DNA of 64,000 nt from Arabidopsis thaliana (GCF_000001735.4 NC_003075.7:3535001-3599000), one strand, 5' to 3'; counted from the stretch's first letter, positions 20,700 through 33,466 are shown. Numbers and translations are program-made. Notes: generated by a model from the sequence alone, not told the origin.

Positions 20700-23600
20700 T
20701 TTGCTGTGGTATGGGATGGGATCTCGCAGGAGCCTCTAGGGGAGGACATTCATATACGCAGCAATATGTTGTACAAAAATAAAACCAAGACAAAACAGAA
20801 CATTAACTCAGCCGTAACCAAGTAAAACTCAGCCTTAACACCTAAATACATCAGCCTTTATCTACTTTAACTCAGGCAGAATGACACGATAACTCAGCCA
20901 TAACGTTAGACAAACTCAGACAGAATATAACAATAACTTACATCGTAAATCAACCATTATCTACTTTAACTCAGACAAAACGACACGATAACTCAACCAT
21001 AACATTAGACAAACTCAGATAGAATATAACAATAACTTACATCATCACCTAGCCATTCATATTTGGGGTCTGGCCAGTTCTTTCTTTTGGCCATGATAAC
21101 AGAGTAGAAATCCACCTCGTCTATCCCACTTTCCAACGATTTTTTGCTAACATATAGTAAAGAAAGTTAATATACACAAATACTGTAAGCATGTCGTATT
21201 TAACAACTTATTAAGGTATAAAGGGTCATACCAGTCGGGACTTGACAAATTAGCCTTAAGCTTCTGCACTTTGGCCGGATCAACCTGTGCCAGAGGATCA
21301 TAGATTGCTTGTGAAGGCAGACAACCCTTCCTCATGCAGCTCAGCCCGTTATCTCCAATTACTGGAAAAGTGTTAGTGGTCATTAGATCGGGTTTAATCA
21401 ATGACCTCCCATCCGGGGCCAGCTTAACAGTTTTTCTCCTCGCATCTTTTACTCTCTGCAGCCTCTCGGTTTCCTCCTCATCTTGGGTTTTTTATTGTAA
21501 CCTTTGGCACCTTTGGAGGCACCTTTGTAGGCTCCTTTGTAGCAGCCTTTCTTCCTCTTCTCTCTGGCGGTTTCTCGATTAGCTCATTTAATGTTTTCTC
21601 CTTAACATTAGCTTTTTGCTTTGGTAATGGCTTCGGTTTGGAAATTCGAACCGCCACCATCGTAGAGCGTAAACGGCGGTTGAGAGGAGACGTCTCAATG
21701 AAATCAATATCAGAAACGATGGAGGCCTTAGCAAATTCTCCATCAAGATTCCTACTTATCCCAACCTAAGCAATATCAGCATCATTCTCTACCGCTACAG
21801 CTTGTTTCGACTGCATAAACGTAACGAAAACTCAGGCGTTAAATAACGAAAACTCATACCTATGTATAAATAAAACTCAGCCATAACTAACTAAAAGTTA
21901 TAACTCAGCCGTATAATATGAAGATAACTCAGACATAACTAACTAAAAGTTATAACTCAGCCATACAATATGAAGATAACTCAGCCATAACTAACTAAAA
22001 TTTATAACTCAGCCGTATAATATGCAGATAACTCAGCCATAACTAACTAAAATTTATAACTCAGCCGTATAATATGAAGATAACTCAGCCATAACTAACT
22101 AAAAGTTTACCGGAGGAGGACTAGTAGCAGATTGGTTATTTGTAGGCTTCTTTGGACCTTCTGGTGTCTGTTGAGTTTGGGGCTTAGGGTAGCCTTGCTG
22201 TGTTTTGGGTAAAAACATATCTCTAATATAACTAGTAGAGTTTAATTCTGAGTCAGATATGCCCTTCAGATGCTCTTTAATTTGTTTGACATCGTTCTCA
22301 TTAGATCCAAACCTTCTTTCAAACTTTGCATCAATCCTCGATTCTACTTGAACTCCAATCACATCCAGACGCGAGGACATTTCTTTGATGCTATTATCAA
22401 CGGTGTCAAACCTTGAGTTTAAGGGAGAGATCAAGTTGGAGACCACATCCACGAGCGACTGCTGTTCTCCCTGAACATCCTGCTCTTCGTTGCCCTCATC
22501 AGATTCGACAGCTACTTCCTTCTTCTTATTCTTCTTCATCTATTGTGCATCTTTCTCAGGAGAATGAACACCCTCACTGTGAAAGACTTTCTGCTTCTTT
22601 GCGGGAGATTCAGACACATCCGCTTCTTTATCTTTTACGAGTTTCTTTTTCTTCTCACTCGTCTTCACATCCCAATAACCTTTAACAAGCGTAAGCTCGT
22701 GTAAGTCTTGGATCAAGTTATCGAGTGTGGGTCTTCTAATTGGTCTGGCCAAGAATGAAACAGCTTGCTTAACTCAGCCTTTTCAACCATTTTACGAACA
22801 CGCAGCTACAACACAAGAGATAATAAAACCCATCAGTATGTTTAACTCAGCCATCACTTAACATAACTCAGCCATTACAGAACATAACTCAGCCGTCACT
22901 TAACATAACTCAGCCATTATAGAACATAACTCAATCGTCACATAACATATTTGCCAAAAAAAAAAAGAACATAACTCAGCCTTCACAGATCATAACTCAG
23001 CCGTCACATAACATACTTGACAAAAAAACAAAACATTAACTCAGTGATAAAAGAGCACAACTCAGCCGCAACATAAATATTGATAAAAAACAGAACATAA
23101 CTCAGTCAATGACTATCATAACAGAGCCGAAACCGTACCTCACAACCATTCGCTTTAATATCTTCAACAATGGCCGATTCTATTATTGCACGGGTACGGT
23201 TGCCATCCCATCTAACCAACGGAATCTCATCCGCTTTAACAATGTTCCCAAAACGCTCGCCGATGGTGAGGATTGAATCATACGCCCAAGCCTGCAACAC
23301 GAAAGCCATACCACTGATGGTGTACGTCTTGCCAATATGCCTCAGGAACTTTATAGAAACGACAAGGACTTCAAATGCTATCCGACCCCATGGATAAGTC
23401 TTCATGGCTTCGTCATCAAAAACTCTTTTGGCACTCTCAAATGGTATCCTAGAGTTAGTATGCAAGCCATAAAGTCCAATGGATAGAAGAGTCAATAACC
23501 CAAACCATCTACGCTTTTCAGGAGGCCAAGCTCTACACATTACTAAGCCTTGCCTAAGTTCATCTAGATTAGGACCTTCACCGGTTGGCACATGCAATTC

Positions 23601-24005
23601 CCTGAAGAACGCTTTGTAGTCAGCTTCAGGCTCAAACTTTTCTGTACGCAGTTGATCTGTATTTAAACTCGTGATATGATGAAATTCGTTCAATCCAAAC
23701 CGGATGGGTTGACCAGCCACGATACACCAAAGCTCCTTCTTCAGTATTCTCAGCTGCCTGCATAGTAGATAATGTACAGTCTTACCAGACCATACAAAAT
23801 AACTATCAACAAGCTTAGCAATTAATCCAAGCGGTGTCTCTTTCAGTTCTTCCCATATATCTTTTCCTATTGATTCTCTAATTGTAGGGAAATCTCCCAG
23901 CTTTATGTTGTGATTAATGCCTTTACCCTCCAAATTAGAATCCCCCTCTGGGTAAAGTCTTAGAGGGTAATCCCTTGCTTGGTCTTCAGACATCTGTATA
24001 ACCAT
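20700..24005 (-). pseudogene. DUF1985 / ULP-like protein, multi-exon, lacking the protease domain
   Basis: The first exon seen (24005-23139) encodes a DUF1985 domain: PLGLIAKLVDSYFVWSGKTV, LWCIVAGQPIRFGLNEFHHI, then GLYGLHTNSRIPF. It ends at GAG/GTACGG. Later minus-strand exons are 22805-22111 (Lys/Glu-rich, coiled-coil-like, with a frameshift near 22740), 21810-21230 (Pro/Lys-rich, then DPLAQVDPAKVQKLKANL) and 21145-21041 (DEVDFYSVIMAKRKNWPDPK). A last piece around 20785-20700 reads HIAAYMNVL. In ULP-like relatives the Cys protease domain follows that last motif; here element B interrupts first. Introns 22110-21811 and 23138-22806 have GT-AG ends. A stop near 21765 and the frameshift indicate decay. 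DUF1985 proteins may act in transposon biology; the function here is unknown. Confidence 0.6.
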
Positions 24006-24460
24006 AAATCAGCCGTATGCATTCAATAACTCAGCCATAACATAAAACAAACTCATCCACATATACCACAACTCAGGCAAAACATAAACCTAGCTCAACC
24101 ATAGATAACATAACTTAGTCATAACATAAATCTATCTCTGCCACACATAACATAACTCAGCCATAACATAAATCTAACACAACCATATCTTAACAGAAAC
24201 TCAGCCACCATAAGTTTCAAACTGAGTCAAACCATAACCTAACAACAACTCAGTCAAAACATAAACCATACTCAACCATATCATAACAGACACTCAGCCA
24301 TAACATAAACAAACTCAGCCGTCATATAACAGAAACTCATCCATCGATGTAAGGTTAAACCATAACTCAATCACAGCATAAAACAAACTCAGACATAGAT
24401 GAATTGATAAATCATAAATCAGTCGGCAAACAAACAGTAACTCAGCCGTCAAATCAAATA
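20803..24460 (+). repeat. Dispersed ACTCAGCC motif array in introns and 5' flank of the DUF1985 gene
   Basis: I count about 36 copies of ACTCAG, most as ACTCAGCC(A/G)T, all in the same orientation. They cluster at 20803-21020, 21830-22095, 22760-23105 and 24020-24450. These are the introns and the region upstream of the DUF1985 exon; the coding exon 23139-24005 has essentially none. Confidence 0.75.
21876..22108 (+). repeat. 52-bp tandem repeat, about 4.4 copies, in an intron
   Basis: Copies start at about 21899, 21951, 22003 and 22055. Each contains two ACTCAG-type motifs separated by GTATAATATGAAGATA. The array nearly fills the 300-bp intron. Confidence 0.8.
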
Positions 24461-25112
24461 GATCTAACAAATCGGCCACCATATGTCAATCAACGACGAC
24501 GTTAAAAACCAGCTTTAAGCATCATTAAAAACCATCGTTAAGCATCGGAAAACGATTTCAGTGATGGGAATCACTTGTGATTGAACTTAGATGTCGAATT
24601 CTTACTTAACGGAAATATACTCACCAGAACTTAGATGTCGGATGTGACTTCACGATACCAGAAATGCGACTCCTGCGTCTTATTTTCGGCCGGAATAGAC
24701 GAGAGAGAAAGAGGAAGAAAGAGGAACAGACTAGAGAAGGAGAACGATTTCGTTCCATCGAGAGAAATAGGAAGAAAGCGACAGTTATATTTTTTTGGGA
24801 GATGTTGAACAGTAATGCCAAAAAAAAGAAACCGAAACGTTATGCGGTTTGGAGTTGATAAATGACGTGGATTATGTTAATGACATGGATTGATGACATG
24901 TATACTCACTGTTTTTCATTTAATATTTAGTTAAAAACGAATTAAATAATAATTAATTAATTAAAACTAATCAAGGGTGTTAATTGTAATTACACAACTA
25001 CTGAAGACATGTGAGTAATAAAAAAAAGATGTGTTCTATTCTAGGAATAAACATACAATTGTGTTCTATCCTAGGAATTATTTCTATTATAAAAGTTAAG
25101 ACAAGAAATCAA
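24461..25112. other. 5' region of the DUF1985 gene and probable element end
   Basis: A purine-rich plus strand at 24660-24800 corresponds to a CT-rich leader on the gene strand. AT-rich sequence with GGGTGTTAATTGTAATTACA near 24977 and a repeated TGTGTTCTAT follow. No coding sequence is supported. Confidence 0.4.
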
Positions 25113-25850
25113 TAAAAGAGATTGTAGATTCAGCTGATTAAGATGTCGGGTGTAGGGAAATTCTTAGGAAATATCAGATAAGTAGATCTAGCAGGAAATT
25201 AGGATTATTAACAAACCATTCTAGAACTCAAATCACTATTATAGAGTAACCGGTGGCGTTCCGTGCTATTCACTGTGCTTAATAGTATTGATCCCAACTC
25301 TCTTGTAAATCTCTAGAACTAAGCAAGCATTATAATCAGATTTGATAAGTTCACCTAAGTAATCGAGTCTAGCCCGCATCTTAATACTAGGCTCATCTAA
25401 GATAGTTCCAGTAATAGATTCCTATGGCGGGTATACCTATTATCCTAAAACCAAATTCTAGTTAGTTACTCTAGAACTAGCATAAAGAACAATCAAAAAT
25501 GAAGAATTCTAAATATATTATCCTAACAGGGTTTCGATCTATTAATTTATCCAAATCCCTAATGAGAAACCCTAAACCCAACAAGAGAACTACTCAAGCA
25601 TGGTCATAAAATAACAAAACATGATTGAATAAGAAATCAATGATGAAATTAAGAAGAGAAAAGAGTTTAAAAGAATCTTTTCTAAAGGGAGTCTCCATAG
25701 GGTTTTCCTCCGAAGAATAAAAGAGATAATAATTGTTAGTTCTTAAACAATGACCTCTAAAACTATATATATATGACCTAAAACGTGCACAAACTTCTTT
25801 AGAAATAAGAGAAAGTTTTGGGCTGAATTTGGAAATCTTCAAAACATCAA
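25113..25850 (-). repeat. Truncated Athila-type LTR fragment
   Basis: The sequence parallels 26110-26840 of the LTR next to it, for example GGAATCGAGT-type junction words and ACCGGTGGCGTTCCG near 25250 against ACCGATGGTGTTCCG near 26245. It is diverged and cut off on the left at the DUF1985 element. It is probably the remaining part of another LTR of element X's family. Confidence 0.6.
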
Positions 25851-25869
25851 TAAGTTGCGCAATTGAATT

Positions 25870-25886
25870 CCCCGGCAACGGCGCCA
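25870..25886 (-). other. Primer-binding site (tRNA-Asp), element X family
   Basis: The minus strand reads TGGCGCCGTTGCCGGGG, a 17-base perfect complement to the 3' end of plant tRNA-Asp. It lies four bases from the LTR. Confidence 0.85.
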
Positions 25887-25890
25887 AATT

Positions 25891-27103
25891 TGATATGAGT
25901 CAAATTACCCTAATGATTACTCTCTCAAATAAAGAGGTGGTTATAGCTGATATAGCTCAAATTGCCTTAAGCTTACTCTCTCAAATAAGAGATCGTCGTT
26001 AGCACTTAAGGGTCGAATTCCACTGAGCTCTCTATGTTCACACAATAGACTTATGATGTTTTTATATAAGCTAGACAAAGGAAATGAATGTAAAAGACAA
26101 ATAAGCAAGTAAACGAGCTGTAGATTCAAGTGATTAAAGTGTCGGGTCTAAGGAATTGTCTCAGGAGATAGAAAAATTGTAGATCTAGCTAATATTAGGA
26201 TTGTTATCGCACCGTTCTCAAACTCAAACTATGATTTTAGAGTAACCGATGGTGTTCCGCGTAACTCTCTATACTTAGAGCTAAGATAACCGGAGAAGCC
26301 GAGAAATCCTATACTAAAACATGCATTATTATCAAGCTTGATTAGTTCACCTAGTATCTAAACCAGAGCCCTTCTATGAGCCAACCTGTTCTTTCTTAAA
26401 TGCCTAGGCTCATCTATAATAGTTCAAACAACAAGTACCTATGGTGGGCATACCTATTATATAATATCAATTTCTAGGTGATCAATCTAAAACTAGCAAT
26501 AAGAATAATCAAGATGAAGAACTCTAAGAATAATCCTAAGGGGTTTTTGATCTACTAATCCATCTAAATCCCTATTGAGACTCCTTAAACCCAACAAGGT
26601 GATTACTCAGACATGATAACAGAAACACAAATCATAATCTGAATAGTTTGCATAGATGAAGTAGAATAGAAGTAAAAGGAGTTCAGAATCCTCTCTGCAG
26701 TGATTGGATTCTTCTCACAAAATGTATCTCAATCTGTAAAACAAAACTTAGGTCTAACAATGACCAAATAATTAGGTATATTCGTGTCTAAAAACGTGAA
26801 GGGACTACTTTGCAAATAAGAAAAACTTCAGGGCTTCTCAAAGACTTGGCAGAAGACAGAAATTCCCTCTTCTGAAATAAGTGTGTCGATAAACATAGGT
26901 GTGGTGTCGATTGACACCATCGCGTGAAAAATGTCTTTGATAATCTTCTTTGCTAAAAACCTTCCAAAATTCCTTATTATGCTCCATAACTCCCAGATGC
27001 GTAAGTGTACCTGAAATGACTCAAAACATACAAAAAAGACTAGAACGACTCTAAAAACCATTATGAAATTATGTTATAAATCAGTAAAAACCAGGACATA
27101 TCA
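25891..27103 (-). repeat. Athila-type LTR of element X
   Basis: It is 1213 bp long, with limits TGATATGAG and GACATATCA on the plus strand. It has a primer site on one side and a polypurine tract on the other, so it acts as 5' LTR for sequence to the left and 3' LTR for sequence to the right. That is the mark of a tandem or recombined element. It carries one palindrome GGTGTCGATTGACACC at 26903-26918, which places it in the family of element D. Confidence 0.75.
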
Positions 27104-27416
27104 ACTCCCCCAGACTTAGCCTTTGCTTGCCCTCAAGCAAAACAAAAGGTTGAATCTGTGAAAGAGGTTTGGAAAACGTAGAAACTCCCAATCTCTCTAG
27201 CTCATTACCTTGATCATACAAACCAAATCCATGCACGAAACAGTTCTAATCAAATCCTGACCACCATGTAATTCTCTACTAGCCCACACAACATCTTAGA
27301 TTCCATACCAAAGCACTCAACTATATCCACTAGCCTATCATCGTTGGGTCTCATCAATCAAGTTAATGTTTAAGAACCTTCTATACTCATTCTTGTACTA
27401 TACCATAACAAATCAA
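27104..27416 (-). other. Element X polypurine tract and 3' non-coding region, first part
   Basis: The minus strand at 27104-27120 is the polypurine tract (AAGTCTGGGGGAGT against the LTR). Athila-type 3' non-coding sequence follows until element C interrupts it. It resumes at 55344. Confidence 0.65.
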
Positions 27417-29082
27417 TGATAAGCAGGTTTTTTAGGCCTACTTATGTGATGAATGTGTGTGATTCAGATCAATTCCCCTAAAACACAAACATGTCGATGC
27501 AGCTATAGGGGGTGTCAATCTAGTCCACTGTTATTGTTAGCAATCAAGATGTGCACAAAAAGAACTAAGTCAAGCCAGATTATAATGATGGTGGGTTTCT
27601 AGTAACAATCCTAGGTCAGGATTCAAACAAGTAAAAATAAGAACTTAAGAGCCCTACTGGATCATTGGGTCGAGTAGAACCAACCGGCAGAACTAAAATG
27701 TAATCAACAGGGGATGCAAATAGAGGATACAAATAACAGGTAAATAAAAGTGCAATCAACAGCGGATACAGATAGATCTAATAGAAGTCCTAAGGATGGA
27801 TTCATTGATAAGGGCAACTCTAGGGTTCATCAGATGGCTAATAGGCGAAACGTAGGTACCCTTGACGATAGATTCAAAAACCGAGTCAATCCACTCTCGT
27901 GACAGAGACCCCCATAACTCTACCACTTCCTAATATCAACTCTCGTTGATAAAAAATAGAAGAGCAGGGTTTAAGAAACAATCTACCAAAGCCAATAAGC
28001 AGACAAGCCAATCTCTTGGTCGAGTCTACAAATCTCTAGAATTCGTAGATCATACATCCATTTGAACGTCTTTTGGACGCTGGACGTCTAAGATCGAATC
28101 TCTACATTAGCCAACCAAAACCGCATAGGGGCCAAGCGAATCCAAAAGGGTACTAACTTAAACACTAACCACCTAACTAACCTAGAGATTACCCTAATCT
28201 AATCCATCCTCAAGAACCCTAATCACTACTCAAGCAACATTCTCAAGAACACAAACCCTGAAATTACTGAAATCATATCAAAATGTAGATCTAAACAAGC
28301 TAAACAACTTTACTATAACAACTAAATGCAAAAACGAAATAGATTAAAAGTAATTAAGGTTTTAAGATTCATAAACACAAAGAAAAACTGAAAGATAAAG
28401 CATAGATCCTTTGGACAAACCCCAAAGTGATATATTTATAATAAAATGTTGAAACCCTAGATTCACTAGAAGACAAGAGACTTGACGCAGTTTGGGCGAA
28501 TACTCGATCTTGGGGATCAAGTAAAGAGGGTGTTGCAAAGTGTACGCCTTTGTGTCTATGCTTCGAGTGATCAATTGGTCGAGTAGATGATTCATCCTCT
28601 CCTATCTGTATGCTCAGATGTCTGGTTGAGTGGGGAATGAGGAGGATACGAAGACGCTTTGATAGCTCAACAAGTCTTGTAGAGTTGGTTACCCTTGGTC
28701 GAGTAAATGGGTCGAGTAGAGGATCGAGTAGGAGGGACGAGTAGATCAATCTTCTGCTTCATCTGAGGTTGCCTTGATCGAGTAAGAGGGTCGAGTAAAC
28801 TACAGCCTCCTCTGTAGCATCCTGGATCGAGTAAAGAGGTCGAGTGAATTGATGCCTCTTCTGTAGCTGCCAGGATCGAGTGAATGGATCGAGTAGAGTC
28901 CTTTTAAGCTCCTTCTGCACCTGAAAACACATCAAAACATGCAATGCGAATGCAAGATGATCCTAGATTCCTAAGTATACAAAATAAGCTAAAATGGTGC
29001 AAAATGACATGATACAATGAGCAAATGCAAAGCTAAATGATGATAAATATATACCTAAAATGTGTAAAATACAGTGTTCTCA
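27417..29082 (-). repeat. Element C 3' LTR
   Basis: It starts TGATAAGCAGG and ends GTGTTCTCA on the plus strand. Between about 28490 and 28905 it carries a dense run of GGTCGAGTA-type motifs and a near-palindrome ACTCGATC/GATCAAGT (28501-28521). Confidence 0.85.
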
Positions 29083-30748
29083 ACTCCCCCAGACTTATCT
29101 CTTGCTTGCCCTCAAGCAAACAAAAAATCTTAAGTTGAAGGAGAGGTTCGAAGGTGGGGATTCAAGAACCGAAGCATGCATATAAAACGGGTAAGCTCAA
29201 TGTCCAGGTAGCTAATTCTAGGTTGCAAGATGATAGACCCTTACTTAAAAACGTTAGCCATACTCGTCACAATGCAACCTAACAACTTGCCTTAATCTAT
29301 TCAAGCATTCACATCAACCAATTCCCTTTAACATTCATTAAGCATGAACAGTGGATCAAGCAATGCAATGGTTATGAACTTGGTTTCGGGCTTAGGCTAA
29401 GAGACAAAAATGGTCCCTCTAATGGTTTGGTTCTAATGGTTTGGTCGAGTAACAAGGGACTCTCAAAGAAAAGATTGAGCTTCAGTAGAATGCTAAAGGT
29501 AAAAGCCAATGGACACATACAAGAGCAGACTCCCATCTACCCAATGATATAGTATGATAGCTCATAAGATGATCCCATTCCCATAGATGTCCTAACTCTA
29601 CCCTTTTTCTCATTCTTTCTCTCTTTTTGGTTCAAGTTCTTAGGGGTTCTCTTTGAAACGATTTAAGAGTCTAGAGGGTTTGGTTTTATACTTTAACAAA
29701 CTTAAGGCTTTTCTTCTAATCTTAGCACATAGGACGATTTATCCTTTTCTTTGAATCACAATGCCTAACTTCTTTGAATTCAAAACCCTTTACTAGACTT
29801 AACACTTTTGTATCCCCCTTAGAACTCTAAACTCTTACTCTCTTTTTTTTCTTTTTCTTTTCTTTCATTCTCATTCTCATTCCCATTCATTCCATACACA
29901 TTCCCTATCCCAAATACAAGTCTCCACCTAGTCCTAGCTAACCCAAAAAGCGTTGGTTAGGTCTACATGAAAGACTGATCTTGTCGGCTCATACCTAACA
30001 CGTTATACCAAGCTTAATCGAAAAAGACCTCACAATCACACACAAATGATCTTTGGCTTCAAATAAGGCTAGGCTAAGGGTATGGGAAACTGCTCTAAAA
30101 ATGAGAGACAACTACTTGGATTAACAGAGGGTGGTGAAGTGAATAATATAATCCAAGTATGTATATGGTAGCCATGAGTTCACAAACAATGCATAGACAT
30201 GATAATTGCAAATTCAGTTCAGGTTCTAATAGATAGGGAATGGCATCAGATAAGCGAGTTTCGAATTAAAGTAGTATAGTCAAGTTACAACTTCAAAGCA
30301 GGGTGCGGTCTTACTTCAGATATACAATCGGTTATGCAACAGAGAACTAACAACCTGGGCATTGAACTTACTTCATTCAATCAAAACATGCTTATCGGTT
30401 TGAAATCATCATTATCCCCTATGCAAATGAGCAATCCTAAATGCAAGCACTCTATATACAATCCTAAAATGATATGCAATCTACATGACACTCTGTTTTT
30501 GATGAAATCTTTTTCTGAAAAAATTTCAAATTTTTATGATTTTTCTGTGCCTTAGATGATGCGAAATTTGAAATAAGAAAAGAGAACACAATGTCAAACA
30601 TGCCTTGAACCCTCCCCCAAACTTAAATTACACAGTCCCTTGTGTAATAAAAATGTGAAAGAGAATTCAAGATTAAAACACAAAACACACAAAGAAAAAT
30701 AAAAAGCTAATGGTATGTACAATGGTTGAGGTGGTGTTACCTCAGTGA
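29083..30748 (-). other. Element C polypurine tract and 3' non-coding region
   Basis: The terminal polypurine tract is at 29083-29098. The second one, AATTTAAGTTTGGGGGAGGG on the minus strand, is at 30609-30628. The sequence between is shared with elements A, B, F and X. No gene is supported. Confidence 0.65.
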
Positions 30749-32223
30749 TCAGGTGAAGTAGATGGAGACATAATCATCCATACTCTCTTGGGTATATGCA
30801 GGGGCCGAAGTTGAGGCGGGAGGGTGTTGCTCGTTCTGTCCGGTCGAGCGTGTGGAAGCTCGTCTCTGCCTTCTCCTTGGCTCTCTCAACTCGGAGATCA
30901 CTTCCTGAGGCTCAAAAGATGAAGCTCGGGGTTGATCGATCCATTCAGCTCTCCTTGTAGCTGAGCTCGTTGAACCGCTCCTTCTTACTTTGGGGGTTGG
31001 AGATGGTGGCCTTGGCTTGCTCTGGTAGTCCTTGAGTTGAAAAGCCATACTCTTGAGCGACTTCTTCATTGTTCTCATCTTCTTCTTGAAACCCTTCATT
31101 GTCTTGCTGGGAAGGTTCCCAAGCTCTTCAAGTACACCGAGATTCTTGTGAACTTCAGCAAACTCATCTCCTCCTTGGTCAGTACCTTCTCCATAATGAG
31201 CTTGCTCTTATTCGCTGGTCCCATGCTCCGGCTGATCTATATGTTGCTCAAACTCGATTTGTTCCTCATAATCAACTTGAGTAAAGTACTCATGTTGCTC
31301 ATAGTCGGCTGGACTATATTCTGGTTCATCTTCCCGAGCTCCTCCAATGTCGATGTTCAAGGCAGAGGGAGATGGCATGAAATTGATGTTGCGCCTTGTC
31401 TTCACCGAAGTCCGATTCTAGCATGGTAGGGGTAGAAGAGAAGGTCCAAGCTCCGAGTGGTTGAACTTGAAGAGATAGCGATCCGCCGGAGTTGTTTTCT
31501 CAAGAAAATCCTTCCCCTTGAGATAGTCTAGGTCAATGAACTTAGGCAACACGTCAGGGGTTCCGAATTCCACACCCACAACTCCTAGTATTTGCGTTAA
31601 GAGACCACCAACACAAAGACTCCCGCGAATTCTCGAGCGATGGATGGTTGCAGCATACTCCTTGTAGCTCAAAAGGTGATCTAAGAGAACAACACTCAAC
31701 AAAGTGTCCGCTCTATCACCCGCCATCTTTTCCCCATCTTTTGTCTCCCTCAAAATGAAGACCAAAGATTGATCTATCATGCATAGCTCCTCTTCACTAA
31801 CAAATCCGGTGGCCTTCTTTGGAAAGAGGGTGTTGGCGATGCATTGGTGGAGGTATCTAATCATGGGATTTCGAATTGAAGAACTCTTGCTCTTGGTTGG
31901 CGAGAAGGGCTTCGGACCGGCGATTGTCTTCCAAAGAGATTTCAGCTCTTCTTGATCATAGTCTTGGCGTATTCCTTCTCCACTTGGAAACCCAAAAATG
32001 GTATCAAGATGGCAAATATCAAGAGTATACTTGACATCCCTAACTTTGAAAGTTATGTAACCAAGACCTCCTCTCCTTTCTCTGAATCATCAACACAAAA
32101 ATGAACCTTGAAGGGTGCAAGGAGTTGGCAGCCCTCCTCTTTGTATCCCCCACATTGGCAGCTCATGAATGTTCAAGATTGGCCAATTCCATCAAGTATT
32201 CCACATCACCACAAATACCAAAT
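30749..32223 (-). pseudogene. ORF1 (ATHILA family), element C, downstream part
   Basis: Broken minus-strand frames encode the conserved core RYLHQCIANTLFPKKATGFV, then GSLCVGGLLTQILGVVGVEF, and a C-terminal Arg/Ser-rich part ending QESMDDYVSIYFT. Several stops and shifts occur (for example near 31415, 31206 and 31865-32100). The N-terminal part lies at 49156-49577. Element D sits between them at the sequence for the conserved TRYPH...LG motif, so the break is inside the coding region. Confidence 0.7.
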
Positions 32224-33451
32224 GATATAACCCGATTTTCACCAATTTTATCTAAGTTTTAGGCATAGAAGTTTGAGTCTTTATAATATTTCTCGAGACT
32301 TTTTAGTGTGTTTTCAGGTATTCTATGCAATGGGACAACAATGGAGATAAGGAGACATTTTGGAGCAAAAGCTAAGAAAAAGGAAGCTAAGGACGATTTT
32401 GGTCCAGGAATCAGCGAGGAGTGTCGACCGACACACTCTTGGTGTCAACCGACACACTCTTGGTGTCGATCGACACCAGTTTCGGCCCAGCAAAAACCCT
32501 AGACGCTTTCAAGTTTACAAAAGCTCATGTTTGCCCCAGAAGACTTCCCTATTTGCATTATTAGTCCATGGACGTTTATAGGATCTATATATATTGTTTT
32601 TACACCTAAGTTTCTTTTATCAAGTCTTTTATGAGGTTCTTTGCAAACCCTATTGTAAGAGACATAAAGCTATGCATCCATTGTTATTCAGAGTGTCATT
32701 CATATCTATATACAGTGAAGAGATCCCTTCTTTCCCCTTCTCTATTTACTGTTTTTATGCTTTTTATCTCAAATATGTTGTTTGCTTCTACCAATATGTC
32801 TGAGTAATCTGCTTGTTAGGAATAGGATTTCTCATTAGGGATTCATATGGTTTAGTAGATTGCCTCCTTGCTAGGTTATCTGTAGAATTCTTCATCTTTA
32901 ATTGTGCTTAATGCTAGATCTAGATTAATTAACTAGATCTTGAATCCAAACAATAGATATGCCCGCCATAGGTATCTGTAGTTGGATCTATTATTTGATG
33001 AGTCTGGTTTATAGGTGTGTAATAAGAATCGGCCTATCTACTAAGATGAACAATTGAACTCGTTAAGAATGCAAATTTATGTTGATAGTCTCTCGGCTTC
33101 TACGGTCACTATTAGCTATAGATATAGGGAGTTTCGCGGCACGCCCACTGGTTATTCCATAATTAGTGTTTGAGTTTAAGAATTGTTCGATAATAACCTA
33201 GTGTTCATTAGATCTACTAACCAATAGCTTCTAGAGAATACCCTGTTCCTACCTTTTTTCCTAATCGTTTACAACCCAATCAATTTGCTGTTTTCTTATT
33301 TTATTTTCTTACTATTTCACTCATACCCAGCTAGCTTAATCTCGATATTTAACTCACTGTTTGAACAAAAGTACACAGTGAATTCGATTCTAAAATACTG
33401 TAATTGATCTCTTATTTGAGAGAGTAGTTCTAGGTAATTTGAACCATATCA
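32224..33451 (+). repeat. Element D 5' LTR
   Basis: It is 1228 bp and starts TGATATAACCCG, ending GAACCATATCA. At 32421-32477 it has three copies of a 21-bp unit built on the palindrome GTGTCGANCGACAC; the 3' LTR has two (36445-36480). Confidence 0.85.
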
Positions 33452-33455
33452 AATT

Positions 33456-33466
33456 TGGCGCCGTTA
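33456..33466 (+). other. Element D primer-binding site
   Basis: TGGCGCCGTTACC follows the LTR. It matches the tRNA-Asp complement except for one base (A for G). Confidence 0.7.

Larger units (their letters stand above)
20698..25090 (-). mobile_element. Element V: MULE-type (VANDAL/Kaonashi-like) segment with DUF1985 gene
   Basis: The segment holds one multi-exon gene of the DUF1985/ULP-like type, which in Arabidopsis is carried by Mutator-like elements without clear inverted repeats. The left side is cut by element B. The right side ends somewhere between about 24980 and 25110, where a partial Athila LTR begins. Near the right end TGTGTTCTAT occurs twice (25028 and 25060). No transposase and no target-site duplication is visible, so membership in a mobile element is inferred from the gene family. 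Confidence 0.5.

Noticed and set aside
24621..24858. Short frames on both strands upstream of the DUF1985 gene
   Set aside because: The composition is that of a purine/pyrimidine-rich leader and no family is recognisable.
28362..28749. Frames within the LTRs of C and F, such as 28369-28749 and 56857-57117
   Set aside because: They lie wholly within LTRs, repeat between LTR copies with frame-breaking changes, and their Ser/Thr/Arg content follows the GTCGAGT motif.
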